From CAZQXD01 sp964597315 (GTDB lineage: Bacteria; Pseudomonadota; Gammaproteobacteria; Competibacterales; Competibacteraceae): a DNA stretch of 64,000 nucleotides. The notes beneath the pieces were generated by a model. The model was not told the origin of the DNA and ran no database searches. It saw only the letters and a program-made list of their open reading frames with translations. Shown piece after piece: positions 54,755 through 63,680 of the stretch. The stretch spans positions 1 to 64,000 of the forward strand of contig CAZQXD010000014.1 of the NCBI GenBank assembly GCA_964597315.1, in the 5' to 3' direction. How positions within the stretch are numbered: position 1 is the first letter of the stretch; each line of letters opens with the position of its first letter. Position numbers and translations under genes: made by a program.

Positions 54755-54847
54755 TCCTTCCGCAAGCAAGGGCTGCCCGGGATGTCAGGGGATGGTTGCA
54801 AGCGTGGGAGCTTAACAGAAATGCCCCACGGGCGTAATCCTCGCCGG

Positions 54848-57061
54848 TCAAGGTCCCAGGCCCGCTAAGGGTCGGGCCGGCAGGCGGGTGCCGAAATGGG
54901 AGTTGCGCATGAAGTCCGCCCAAATCGTGGCCGGCAGCCCGCCGCCGGTCACCCCGCGCATGGGCTGGTTGTCGTCGTTGCCCACCCATACCCCGGCGGT
55001 GAGATGGGCCGAAAAGCCCACGAACCAGGCGTCCCGGTGTTGCTGGGTGGTGCCGGTCTTGCCCGCCACCCGGTAATGACCTAGGGGGGCTTTGACCGCC
55101 TGGCCGGTACCTCGGTCCACGACGGCGGTCAGCAGATCGTTGAGTTGGGCCAAATGGACGGATTGCACCACTTGGGGCGCTGAAGGCGGATCGCGCCAAT
55201 ACAAAATCGTGCCTAGTTTGTCGCGGATGCCCGTCAGCAGGTAGGGTTTCATAGTGTGGCCCCCATTGGCAAAGACGCCGTAAACGGCGGTGATGTCCAG
55301 TAGCGATCCCTCGCAGGTGCCCAGGGCCAGCCCCGGCTGATCGGGCAGTTCGGAATGCAGGCCCAGCCGCCGGGCGGTGTTGATCACCCAGGGCCGACCC
55401 ACGGACTCCTGGAGCCGCACTGCGGCGGTGTTCACGGAGTCGGCGAGGGCGTCGCGCAGGGTGAGGTGGGCCGGGTATTCTCCGTCGGCGTTGCGGGGGG
55501 CGTAGCCGTCGATGGTCACGGGCAAACCGGAGATGGCGGAATCTGGCGTCCAGCCGTTTTCCAGGGCGGCCAGATAGACGATGGGCTTGAACACCGAACC
55601 GAGCTGGCGGCGGGTGTCCATGGCGTGATTCAGGGTGCTGCGGGCGCGGTCCGCCGAACCCACCATGGCCCGCACCGCCCCGTCCGGTCCCAGGGCCACC
55701 AGGGCAGCCTCGGTGGCGTCCAGGCGGGGACCGACCCGGCCCAAATTGCGCTTGACCGCCAGTTCGGCATAGACCTGCAACTCCGGGTCGATGCTGGATA
55801 CCACCGTGAGCAGGCCGTCCCGGTCGGCGGCGTGGGCGCGAATCTCCCCGCGCAGGGCGTCTAAGATCGCCATATGATCCACGGTACGCAGCCGCCGGGA
55901 CCCCATGCGTACTCCGGGCACCCGATCCGGGGGCGTCGGCAGCACCCCCCGGGCCTGCATATCATTGAGTACCGAGCGAGCATGGCGTAGGGCGGTTTCT
56001 TTGTGGCGCAGGTAATTGCGGGCCTCGGGGGCGGGAATGCTGCCCACCAGGATGGCCGCCTCCATGATGTTCAGGTCTTTGGCCCGTTTGCGAAAATATT
56101 TGCGGGCGGCGGTCTCCACGCCATTGGTGCCCCGGCCAAAGTAGATACGATTTAGGTACATCTCCAGCAGCTTATCCTTGGAGAAGGTCAGCTCCAGCTT
56201 CACCGCCAGGGCTAGTTCCTTAAACTTGCGGTGCAGGCTGCGCTCCGGAGAGAACAGGATATTCTTGGCCAGTTGCTGGGTAAGGGTGCTGCCCCCGGAC
56301 CGGCCCGTCCCGGTGAGATGATGAACCACAGCCCGGCCCAGGCCGATAATGTCCACCCCCCAATGGTCGTAAAAACGTCGATCCTCTCGGGTCAGCAGGG
56401 CGTCCACCAGATGTTTGGGCATGTCCTCGAAGCTGATCTGCAGGTTGGAGATTACTTCCCGAAAGCGCAGTTCATCCCCTTGTTTTTCCACCTTGATGGT
56501 CAAATTGTTGGCCAGTTTCTCCAATTGCACCAGGTCCGGCAGGGTCAGAATCAGCCAGCCGAAATAGGCTAATCCGGTCAGCGCCGCCGCCAGCACCACT
56601 CGGCGCAGGCCCCGGCGCTTGGCCCCAGACGTAGGGGGCGGCGAGGGCTGGATCCAGCCCTTGCGGCCCAGGGCGGTTTCCAAATCCTGGAGACAGGTGT
56701 CCAGCTCTCGGGCGGACTGATTCAGGCGTTCGACCCGGTTTTCGGAACGGGGGGACCGGCGCGACCCCCTAAGCCAGCTCGGACCCGGCAGCCCGGCCAG
56801 GGTCCGCAGCCGCTGGCCCCGCTCCCCGGCCTGCTCCAGGCGGGTCTCCAGGTCCATAAGCCGACGGTCGACCTCCTCGGCGCGGCGGCGGGCCTCGGCC
56901 AGTTGTCCGGCCAAGTCCCGAACCACCCGGTCCTTGCCGGTGGCCCAGTCCCATAAGCGGGTCAGAAAGCCGGTATCGGTGGATTGTGGTTGATCGTTCA
57001 AGGTCCCATCAAACCGGTTGGAAGAACCCCGAGCATGGCTAAAAAGACCGCTGGCCGTCAA
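54848..57061 (-). CDS. Bifunctional penicillin-binding protein (class A) with coiled-coil N-terminal extension
   Basis: The 737-residue enzyme combines glycosyltransferase and transpeptidase activities in peptidoglycan synthesis. The single membrane helix is at about 152-172. The GT51 domain has catalytic Glu226 in LTREDRRFYDHWG and GGSTLTQQLAKN; the transpeptidase has Ser489-x-x-Lys492 (LGSVFKP), Ser542-x-Asn544 (DSVNTAAV) and Lys668-Thr-Gly (GKTGTTQQ). Before the helix lie about 150 cytosolic residues with a charged coiled coil (about 48-130), longer than usual for class A enzymes and possibly a docking arm. The first codon is a TTG with weak support, so the exact start may be about 20 codons later. 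Confidence 0.9.
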   Translation of the reverse strand: MTASGLFSHARGSSNRFDGTLNDQPQSTDTGFLTRLWDWATGKDRVVRDLAGQLAEARRRAEEVDRRLMDLETRLEQAGERGQRLRTLAGLPGPSWLRGSRRSPRSENRVERLNQSARELDTCLQDLETALGRKGWIQPSPPPTSGAKRRGLRRVVLAAALTGLAYFGWLILTLPDLVQLEKLANNLTIKVEKQGDELRFREVISNLQISFEDMPKHLVDALLTREDRRFYDHWGVDIIGLGRAVVHHLTGTGRSGGSTLTQQLAKNILFSPERSLHRKFKELALAVKLELTFSKDKLLEMYLNRIYFGRGTNGVETAARKYFRKRAKDLNIMEAAILVGSIPAPEARNYLRHKETALRHARSVLNDMQARGVLPTPPDRVPGVRMGSRRLRTVDHMAILDALRGEIRAHAADRDGLLTVVSSIDPELQVYAELAVKRNLGRVGPRLDATEAALVALGPDGAVRAMVGSADRARSTLNHAMDTRRQLGSVFKPIVYLAALENGWTPDSAISGLPVTIDGYAPRNADGEYPAHLTLRDALADSVNTAAVRLQESVGRPWVINTARRLGLHSELPDQPGLALGTCEGSLLDITAVYGVFANGGHTMKPYLLTGIRDKLGTILYWRDPPSAPQVVQSVHLAQLNDLLTAVVDRGTGQAVKAPLGHYRVAGKTGTTQQHRDAWFVGFSAHLTAGVWVGNDDNQPMRGVTGGGLPATIWADFMRNSHFGTRLPARPLAGLGP

Positions 57062-57106
57062 ATTATCGTCGCTATCGGGGTGCTTGCCGTCGGTCGCGCG
57101 GCCCGA

Positions 57107-59524
57107 TCAATCCGCCGCAGACCGGATGGGGGGCGGTGTGGCCACGCCCCCTGCATTGGCCTGGCGCCAGGCCGCCCAGGGGTCGGAGCGTGGGCGGGGC
57201 GGTGGGCGTTGGGGCAGGGGTATAATTCGGTCGGCGGTCCACAGCCCCAAGGCCAGGGTGGCCACAAGCCCTGCTTGGACCACGATCCAGCGTCCAAACA
57301 GCGCCCACTGCCCTAGCAGTTGATCCCGGTCGGGACCGAGTAGGAACTGGGTTCCCGAAAACACCCGGCCGTATTTTCGCACCTGGTCTTCCATGCCCAA
57401 GTCCAACAGCCACCACCCCAGGGGCAGCGCCGCGATACTCAACGCCACCGCCCCCAGCCGACGGAGGCCGCCCAAGGCCGGGTGGATCAGCAGCATGGCG
57501 TTGGCGCAGAGCAGCATCAATAGCCCATACAGATACCCCCCGCCGCCCCAGCCGAAAGTCCCATCCCGGGCAATGAGTTCATTGAGATTGTCGGTGGACG
57601 ACCAGTCGAAGGCGATGGCCTTGCACAGCCAATACCAGGGCAGGGCCGACACCACCAGCCAGGCCAGGCGGGCGTCGATGCGGGGCTGACGGCTAAGGAC
57701 GTAGAGCAGCGCCAGGGTTATCACCAGGGGGCCAAACAGGGCCGTAAAGCGGACATACCGCTCCACGGCGCCGATGAGTTCCGGCGCATCCATGGCCAGA
57801 AACACCCGCCGCGCCGTCTCTCCCCAAATATCCCGCTGGGTCACCCACCAGAGCAAATTCGAGGAACCGGCAATATCGGCGATACTTTCGCCGGTGACGC
57901 TAGCCATCAGCAGCAACAACTCGATACCGCAAACCCCCAGCACCAAGGCTGGCAACAGCAGATAGGGGTAGGCGGATCGGCTTAAGATCCAGCCCGCCAG
58001 GCCAGCGCCGGTCCCCAGCCAGAGCAGGGCCAGGGCGAACAGAAACAGAAACGGCGGCGCTCCGCCCCAAAGAAACAACTCCCGGACATTGTAGGGAATC
58101 CCAGGCAGCCTCAGCAGAACAAACAACGTCAGGGTGACCAGTACGCAGAAGCCCAGCCCAGGGAGCAGCCTCTGGATCGTTCTCTTGTCTCCGGGGTCGG
58201 GGGCTGGAACGGCCCATGTTGGAGTCGGAGCCGAAGTTGCAGCCGGAGTCGGAGTCGGAGTCGGAGTTGATGCTGGTGCTGGTGCTGGTGCTGGTGCTGG
58301 TGCTGGGGCCGGGGCGTGCGGATGGTATGCCTCGGCCCGTGGCCCGGTAGCCCGGGGCCTGGCGGCCCGCCGGTGTTCCATGGAGGCTTGCCGTGGAGCG
58401 CCTCGGAACACAGCCTGCCGGGTCGGCAGCAGATGCGCCAGAAATACGCCGCATAGGATCACCAGCAAGGGGTCGCCGAGGCCGCCGCTGCGCCCCACCA
58501 GCAGGGTCTGGATCATTTCCAAAACGCCCACCAGGATCGCCAGGCCCACACTGGCCCAGCCCACCCGGGCATCATCCAGCCATAACAGCCAGAGTACGGC
58601 GGCGTAGAGGGTCAGGTTGGCGGCCGCCTCCCGGGCGTTGTCCAGCATATTGCCTTCCAGCAGTCCAGCGAAGGGACGCCAGTCGAAGTCCGCTGGCAGA
58701 CTGCGCAATCGAAACGGCATCAGCGCGGCCAGGGTGTAAACCGCCAGCAGCAGCAACAGCAATGTCCGGCCCCGCCCCGGCTCCGGCCACCGGGCTAGGA
58801 GCATCCAGGCTAGAGTCCCGCCACCCAGGCCCACCACCGCCGATAGGTCCAAGGTCAAATGAACGATCAGCACCTTGCCACCCAATACCAGCAAGGCGAC
58901 CGCAGGCAGCCAGAACAACGCGGCCCGTTCCCCCCATAAGGCGGCCAGCAGCCGTCCCGCCAACACCGCCCCTATCCCGTGCCTCAAGGCATCAAGCCAA
59001 ACCAGGCGCGGCTCGTACAGCAGCGGTTTAAGGCTGTGCTTGACGCTTTGCCAGTCTAGGGACGGCACCAGGGGCAGCAGTTCAAAGGCCAGCCAGCAAA
59101 CCAATATCGCCAGTGGCGCGGCGCGTTCGGCAATGGGCGACTGACGGGGGTGGAAATGCTGTCCCAGCAAGGCCAGCCCCAGGGCCATGCCCAGCCCGAC
59201 GCCAGCCATGTTCCAGATGACATCCCCTAGCACCGGCACCCGACTGGGCAGATAAATCTGGGCCACCTGTAAACCCAAACTCAGGGCGAATCCGAAGAGC
59301 AGCACCAACACTCGTGCTGCCGTGGATCTGAAAACAGCGCTGCCGATCAGCCCCAAGGGCAAAAACAACGCTATATTGCCGAGAATGTCTCCCCGGGAGC
59401 TGAAAAACTCAAAATTGCTCAGCAGCTTGCTAAGCTCACCCGCCGGGTCTAAGGGGGTCGCGAAATCGAAAGGGTACAGTGACCCGTAGGTAATCAGCGC
59501 CGCCACCACTATCAGATAAAGCAT
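57107..59524 (-). CDS. Large VanZ-domain membrane protein
   Basis: The product is about 805 residues. I placed the start at ATG 59524 (GGAG about 12 bases upstream); the frame is open for 244 more codons upstream, but that part is a shadow of the MFS gene. Residues 1-370 are hydrophobic and begin like VanZ (LITYGSLYPFDFAT, RGDILGNIALFLPLGLIGS). A second VanZ-like pass may follow (LMPFRLRSLPADFDW, DNAREAAANLTLYAAV). A Pro-rich linker (PAPAPAPA, TPTPTPTP) comes next. A second multi-helix half of about 320 residues is unrecognised (LRLPGIPYNVRELFLWGG, NLNELIARDGTFGWGGGG). VanZ relatives confer low-level teicoplanin resistance in some Gram-positives; the role here is unknown. Confidence 0.75.
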   Translation of the reverse strand: MLYLIVVAALITYGSLYPFDFATPLDPAGELSKLLSNFEFFSSRGDILGNIALFLPLGLIGSAVFRSTAARVLVLLFGFALSLGLQVAQIYLPSRVPVLGDVIWNMAGVGLGMALGLALLGQHFHPRQSPIAERAAPLAILVCWLAFELLPLVPSLDWQSVKHSLKPLLYEPRLVWLDALRHGIGAVLAGRLLAALWGERAALFWLPAVALLVLGGKVLIVHLTLDLSAVVGLGGGTLAWMLLARWPEPGRGRTLLLLLLAVYTLAALMPFRLRSLPADFDWRPFAGLLEGNMLDNAREAAANLTLYAAVLWLLWLDDARVGWASVGLAILVGVLEMIQTLLVGRSGGLGDPLLVILCGVFLAHLLPTRQAVFRGAPRQASMEHRRAARPRATGPRAEAYHPHAPAPAPAPAPAPAPASTPTPTPTPAATSAPTPTWAVPAPDPGDKRTIQRLLPGLGFCVLVTLTLFVLLRLPGIPYNVRELFLWGGAPPFLFLFALALLWLGTGAGLAGWILSRSAYPYLLLPALVLGVCGIELLLLMASVTGESIADIAGSSNLLWWVTQRDIWGETARRVFLAMDAPELIGAVERYVRFTALFGPLVITLALLYVLSRQPRIDARLAWLVVSALPWYWLCKAIAFDWSSTDNLNELIARDGTFGWGGGGYLYGLLMLLCANAMLLIHPALGGLRRLGAVALSIAALPLGWWLLDLGMEDQVRKYGRVFSGTQFLLGPDRDQLLGQWALFGRWIVVQAGLVATLALGLWTADRIIPLPQRPPPRPRSDPWAAWRQANAGGVATPPPIRSAAD
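58245..58306 (-). repeat. Hexanucleotide repeats in the VanZ-protein linker
   Basis: GGAGTC x3 plus GGAGTT (58245-58268) and TGCTGG x6 (58271-58306), read on the plus strand, encode the Thr-Pro and Ala-Pro runs on the minus strand. Unit length six keeps the frame. Confidence 0.9.
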
Positions 59525-59631
59525 CAGCGTTTTTGCTCCCGCCGGGGTCCCATGGCGCCCGGCCTGTTTGGGCGTGGTCGGCTTTACGGGCGCCCGGACC
59601 CCAAGCCACCGATTAATTGTCCCGCCTGGAA

Positions 59632-60765
59632 TCAATGCTCCCAGGCCATACCCCGGGCCAGCCATAGGGCCGCCGCCAGCAGCAGGGCCAGGCAGGCGAT
59701 ATACGCAGACCAGCCCAAATGCCGATACAACAATCCCGGCAAAAACGAGCCTAGGGCGCCGCCAGCGTAATAGCTGGAAATATAGAGTCCGTTGACCACC
59801 CCTTTGCGTTCCGGCGCGAGATGGTTGAGATAGGCCGACAGTACCGAGTGAATCAGGAACATGCCAGCGCAAAACAGCCACATCGTGGCGTAAATCATGG
59901 GCAGACTGGGCAGGATGAACAGCAGCACCGCGCTTAAATAGGCGCCCAGGCCCAGCAAGATCGCCTGCCGCTCGCCCCCCAGCCGGGTAACGAGGGCCGT
60001 GGAACCAAGGGCAACAGCCACGCCGATCAAATAACCCGAGTAAGCCAGGGCGATGTGGCTGTCCGACACCATCGCGCTCAGTTCGGTGAGCCGGAACGGC
60101 AGCAGATTGAGCAGGGAGGCGAACACGAAAAACACCAGAAAAATAATCCCGTAAGCGGCTCGGAACCCGGGCCGGGACAGCACCGCCAGCACCGCGTTGC
60201 CTTCCAACCGGGCGAAATGGGCCTTGGCGTCCGGGGTGAGCCGGCCCAGTAGCCACCAGGCCAGCAGCAAGCCCAGTAACAACAGCAAAAAGGTCAATCG
60301 CCAGTGGGCCAGATCGGCCATCAAGCCCGCCAAGCCCCGCCCGGCGAAGCCTCCCAGGATGGTGGCGGCAATATAGGCGCTGATGGTCTTGCGGACCTGT
60401 TCAGGGGCGGCGGTGGAGGATAGATAGGTCATCAGGGAGGTGAAGATGGCCGGGAGTAACAAGCCCTGAATCAGGCGGGCGGCCACCAAAACCCAGAATT
60501 CTCCCGCCAGCCATAAGGGCAGGTGGCTCAGGGCCAACAACAGCACCGCCCCCCGCAGCAGGCTACGGGCCGGCACCGTTTCCAGTAGATAGCCGTAGAC
60601 CACTGGCGCCAGACCCAAGGGTAGTAGGCAGGCGGTAATCAGCAGCCCGGCCTGGTCGGCCCCCACCCCGAACTCCAAGGCCAGTCGCGGCAGTAGGGGT
60701 TGGGGGGCGTACAGGGTGCAGAAAGCCAGCACCGTAGTATAGAGAATGATGGCCCGGTCGCTCAA
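59632..60765 (-). CDS. MFS transporter (YnfM-like drug/sugar efflux type)
   Basis: This is a 377-residue, 12-helix major facilitator. The start is TTG with GGAG eight bases upstream. Family features include the early motif FCTLYAPQPLLPRLALEFGV, the conserved inter-helix 2-3 region GYLLETVPARSLLRG, ARLIQGLLLPAIFTSLMTYL, the helix 5 motif ILGGFAGRGLAGLMAD and, in the second half, YISSYYAGGALGSFLPGLLY. This pattern is typical of the YnfM/YdhP-like H+ antiport exporters. The substrate is unknown. It lies 107 bp upstream of the VanZ gene on the same strand. Confidence 0.85.
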   Translation of the reverse strand: MSDRAIILYTTVLAFCTLYAPQPLLPRLALEFGVGADQAGLLITACLLPLGLAPVVYGYLLETVPARSLLRGAVLLLALSHLPLWLAGEFWVLVAARLIQGLLLPAIFTSLMTYLSSTAAPEQVRKTISAYIAATILGGFAGRGLAGLMADLAHWRLTFLLLLLGLLLAWWLLGRLTPDAKAHFARLEGNAVLAVLSRPGFRAAYGIIFLVFFVFASLLNLLPFRLTELSAMVSDSHIALAYSGYLIGVAVALGSTALVTRLGGERQAILLGLGAYLSAVLLFILPSLPMIYATMWLFCAGMFLIHSVLSAYLNHLAPERKGVVNGLYISSYYAGGALGSFLPGLLYRHLGWSAYIACLALLLAAALWLARGMAWEH

Positions 60766-61207
60766 TCAGGAACTCCGCCGAGGTAGGGACGGCATAAGCA
60801 TGGTGGCCCTAGCGCCAGGGTGCAAGCGTGGTCGGCTCAAACTGAACCGATCAGGCCAATCTGGACTGGCGAGCCGGGCCAAAATGACCCGCATAGTCAT
60901 GGTCGTGGCCGCCGTTTCCGGGCCTTTGGTGGGCGCTGGCATGGTCTCTGCACCGTTTTGATTGTCAGGTTCCGGCTCATGGAGCCTGGCAACGTCACTA
61001 CGGTAGTCTTGTATCGGGGCGACCCACGGGCCATCCGCGTTCCCTGGCTGGCGGAACCCGTGGGAAGCCCTTTTTAACATCGGCCAATCTCGCGCAGTAT
61101 GTTTGTTTCCGCCCCTGGCCGCTGGCCCTTAGCGGCGATGGCGGTCATTTGTTACCCTCTAATACGTCCTTTCCAGAACCCCACCGCCAAAGCGGAGATA
61201 ATAACAA
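60766..61207. other. 442-bp gap between divergent MFS and vWA genes
   Basis: No gene, RNA or repeat is recognised. As the flanking genes diverge, both promoters should lie here. A short palindrome GGCTC-ATG-GAGCC is near 60975. GGAG sits nine bases before the vWA gene ATG. Confidence 0.4.
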
Positions 61208-63670
61208 ATGAGTTTTGTCGCCAGGTTATCCGCCCTGCTCTTGTTGTGCCTTGTCACCGGCCTCGCGCGGGCCGCCGATCCCACCGCCGTTCGGGATCTA
61301 CTGTTTATTCTCGATGGTTCCGGCAGCATGTGGGGTCAGGTTGACCAGCAGCCCAAAATCGCCGTGGCCAAGGAGGTGCTGGGAGAGCTGATCGGCACTC
61401 TGGACCCGGCTGTTGATCGGGTCGGGCTGATGGCCTATGGCCACCGCCGCAAGGGGGATTGCGACGATGTGCAGACTCTCGCCCCCATAGGCCCCCTAGA
61501 CTCGGCCGCCCTGTTGTATAAGGTCCGGGCCATTAATCCCAAGGGCAAAACCCCCATCACCCGCTCGGTTCAACAGGCCGTAGACCTGCTGCGGGGTCGG
61601 GAGGACCCGGCCACGGTGGTGCTGGTGAGCGACGGCCTGGAGACCTGTGGCGGCGATCCCTGTGCGGCCTTGCGGGAGGCCCGGGCGGCTGGGGTGAAGC
61701 TGGTGATGCATGTGGTGGGCTTCGATGTGGCCGAGGCCGAGACGGAGCAATTGCGCTGCCTGGCCGAGGCGGGGGGCGGGCGTTTCTTCACGGCCCGTAA
61801 CAGCATGGAACTGGCCGACTCCCTGGAACAAGCCGTGCAAGTGCTGCCGGTGTTGCGGGTACGCACCCTTCGCAATGGTCGGCCCATACCCGCCCATGTG
61901 ACGGTTTGGCGGGATGCCCAGGAGGTCGTTGCTGGAGAGACCGGCATGGACGGCGGACGGGATTTTCCCCTGGAACCCGGACCCTATGATCTCAAGGCGG
62001 TGGACCCCGCCCTGGTGGGGGGGATGGAACTGGAGGCGGCGGTGGAACTGTCCGGGACCGGTGGCGAGCAGCTATTCGATTTTCAGGCCGGGAGTCTTGG
62101 TATCGGGGCGGTGAGCGACGGTCAACCTATTTCGGCTCGGGTGACGCTTCTCAACCGTGATGGCCGACCCCTGACCACCCGGGAGTTGGCGGCCGAGGCT
62201 GCCTATAATCCGGCCCTGTTGCAACTGCCGCCGGGGGAATATCGGGTCCGGGTGACCGCCATCGCTATGGAGGGCCAACCCAGCCAGGACTTCGACGGGC
62301 TGGTGGTGGCCGCCGGAGAGCGCTTGGAGCGTAGCGCCGATTTCAGCGCTGGACGGCTGGTGTTGACCGTTACCGCCGATGGCCAGCCCACCGAAGCCCA
62401 GGTGCGGGTGTTAGAGGCTGACAGCGGTCGGGAACTGGCCAAACGCCGGGTCTATCCCCATCATCGCAACCGAATTTTTCCGCTGCCTCCGGGCCGCTAC
62501 CATGTGACGGTGGAGGCCGTGGACCTGGAAGGCCGACCGGTCAAGGAACTGCGGAATGTGGCGTTGGAATTGGGCCAGGAACGGGCCGAGACCGTGGATT
62601 TCGGCGCTGGAGTCTTTACCCTAAAAGTTACCGCCAATGGCGAATTGGCCGAAGCCCAGGTGGCTATCGTCGATGCGGACAGCGGCGACCCGGTGGTGAA
62701 CCGCCGCCTATATCCCGACGCCCGCCGCAATCCCGGGGAATTCGCCTTGCCTCCCGGGCGCTACCATGTTCGGGTGGAGGCGACCCAGGTGGACGGTCGC
62801 CCGGCGCGGGATTTGCGGGATCTGGAGATCGCCCCTGGGGGCGGCTTGCAGCGGGAGGTGGATTTCAGCACCGGCGCCCTGAGTCTCAAGGTCACCAGCA
62901 ACGGCGAACTGACCGGCGCCCAGGTGCGTATCACCCAGCAAGGCAGCGCCCGGCCCTTGGTCAACCGCCGCCTGTATCCAGATGCCCGGCGTAACCCAGC
63001 GGTCTACACTCTGGCTCCTGGAACCTACCATATCAACGTGGTGGCCATGGAGATGGAAGGCCGCCCGGCGCGAGACCTGGGGGGCGTGATCGTCCCGGCT
63101 GGCGAGACCGTGGAACAGGCGGTGGATTTCAGTTCCGGCGCCCTCAAGCTGCTGGTGACCATCAACGAAGATCTGGGGGAAGCCCAGGTGCGTATCCAGC
63201 GATCAGGCAGCGCCCGGGCCGTGGTCAACCAGCGCATCTACCCGGATGCCCGGCGCAACCCGGCGGCCTACGACCTACCCCCCGGGGTCTACGACATCAA
63301 GGTGACAGCCCATACCCTGGAAGGTCGGACAGTGAAGGAACTGCGGGACGTGACCGTCCGGGCCGGCGAGACCGAGGAACAACGGGTGGATTTTAGCGCC
63401 GGAGAGCTGCGGCTGACCGTTACCGCAGGCGGCGCCTTGGCCGAGGCTCAGGTGCGTATCACTCCCGCTGGCCAGTCGCGGTCGGTGACCAACCAGCGCA
63501 TTTATCCAGATTCCCGGCGCAACCCGGTCGTCTATGCGCTGCCGCCCGGTGAGTACACCATCCGGGTGGAAGGGACCCGACTGCCGGGGCGACCGGTGCG
63601 GGAGCTGCGCAAGCTGAAGATCCTGGCCGGCGGGGTACAGGAACAGACGGTGGACCTGCCGGTTCCCTAA
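61208..63670 (+). CDS. Secreted vWA-domain protein with six tandem beta-rich repeats
   Basis: The 820-residue protein has a signal peptide (1-22, ending LARAAD). The von Willebrand A domain (about 28-215) carries an intact MIDAS metal motif Asp36-Gly-Ser38-Gly-Ser40 (ILDGSGSMWG), with KTPITRSVQQAVDLL and VVLVSDGLETCGG. After a linker domain, six repeats of 86-88 residues fill about 296-820. The common core is VTANGELAEAQVRI, NRRLYPDARRNP, LPPGRYHVRV, EGRPVRELRD and ending VDFSAG. The repeats look like PEGA/carboxypeptidase-regulatory-like beta sandwiches. There is no membrane anchor or sorting tail, so it may be periplasmic or secreted. It is convergent with the DUF3616 gene. An adhesion or binding role is inferred from domain types. 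Confidence 0.85.
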   Translation: MSFVARLSALLLLCLVTGLARAADPTAVRDLLFILDGSGSMWGQVDQQPKIAVAKEVLGELIGTLDPAVDRVGLMAYGHRRKGDCDDVQTLAPIGPLDSAALLYKVRAINPKGKTPITRSVQQAVDLLRGREDPATVVLVSDGLETCGGDPCAALREARAAGVKLVMHVVGFDVAEAETEQLRCLAEAGGGRFFTARNSMELADSLEQAVQVLPVLRVRTLRNGRPIPAHVTVWRDAQEVVAGETGMDGGRDFPLEPGPYDLKAVDPALVGGMELEAAVELSGTGGEQLFDFQAGSLGIGAVSDGQPISARVTLLNRDGRPLTTRELAAEAAYNPALLQLPPGEYRVRVTAIAMEGQPSQDFDGLVVAAGERLERSADFSAGRLVLTVTADGQPTEAQVRVLEADSGRELAKRRVYPHHRNRIFPLPPGRYHVTVEAVDLEGRPVKELRNVALELGQERAETVDFGAGVFTLKVTANGELAEAQVAIVDADSGDPVVNRRLYPDARRNPGEFALPPGRYHVRVEATQVDGRPARDLRDLEIAPGGGLQREVDFSTGALSLKVTSNGELTGAQVRITQQGSARPLVNRRLYPDARRNPAVYTLAPGTYHINVVAMEMEGRPARDLGGVIVPAGETVEQAVDFSSGALKLLVTINEDLGEAQVRIQRSGSARAVVNQRIYPDARRNPAAYDLPPGVYDIKVTAHTLEGRTVKELRDVTVRAGETEEQRVDFSAGELRLTVTAGGALAEAQVRITPAGQSRSVTNQRIYPDSRRNPVVYALPPGEYTIRVEGTRLPGRPVRELRKLKILAGGVQEQTVDLPVP
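62093..63667 (+). repeat. Six protein-coding repeats of 86-88 codons in the vWA gene
   Basis: Unit starts are 62093, 62354, 62612, 62876, 63140 and 63404, each reading Leu-x-Leu-x-Val-Thr near its beginning. The last four units are exactly 264 bp and are the most alike (for example NQRIYPDARRNP), suggesting recent duplication. The first two units are the most diverged. Confidence 0.9.
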
Positions 63671-63680
63671 GGGCCGTTGC

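Noticed and set aside
59525..60256. 244-codon upstream extension of the VanZ frame
   Set aside because: It is Arg/Gly/Pro-rich and lies wholly inside the MFS transporter gene in another frame on the same strand; the VanZ homology begins at ATG 59524.
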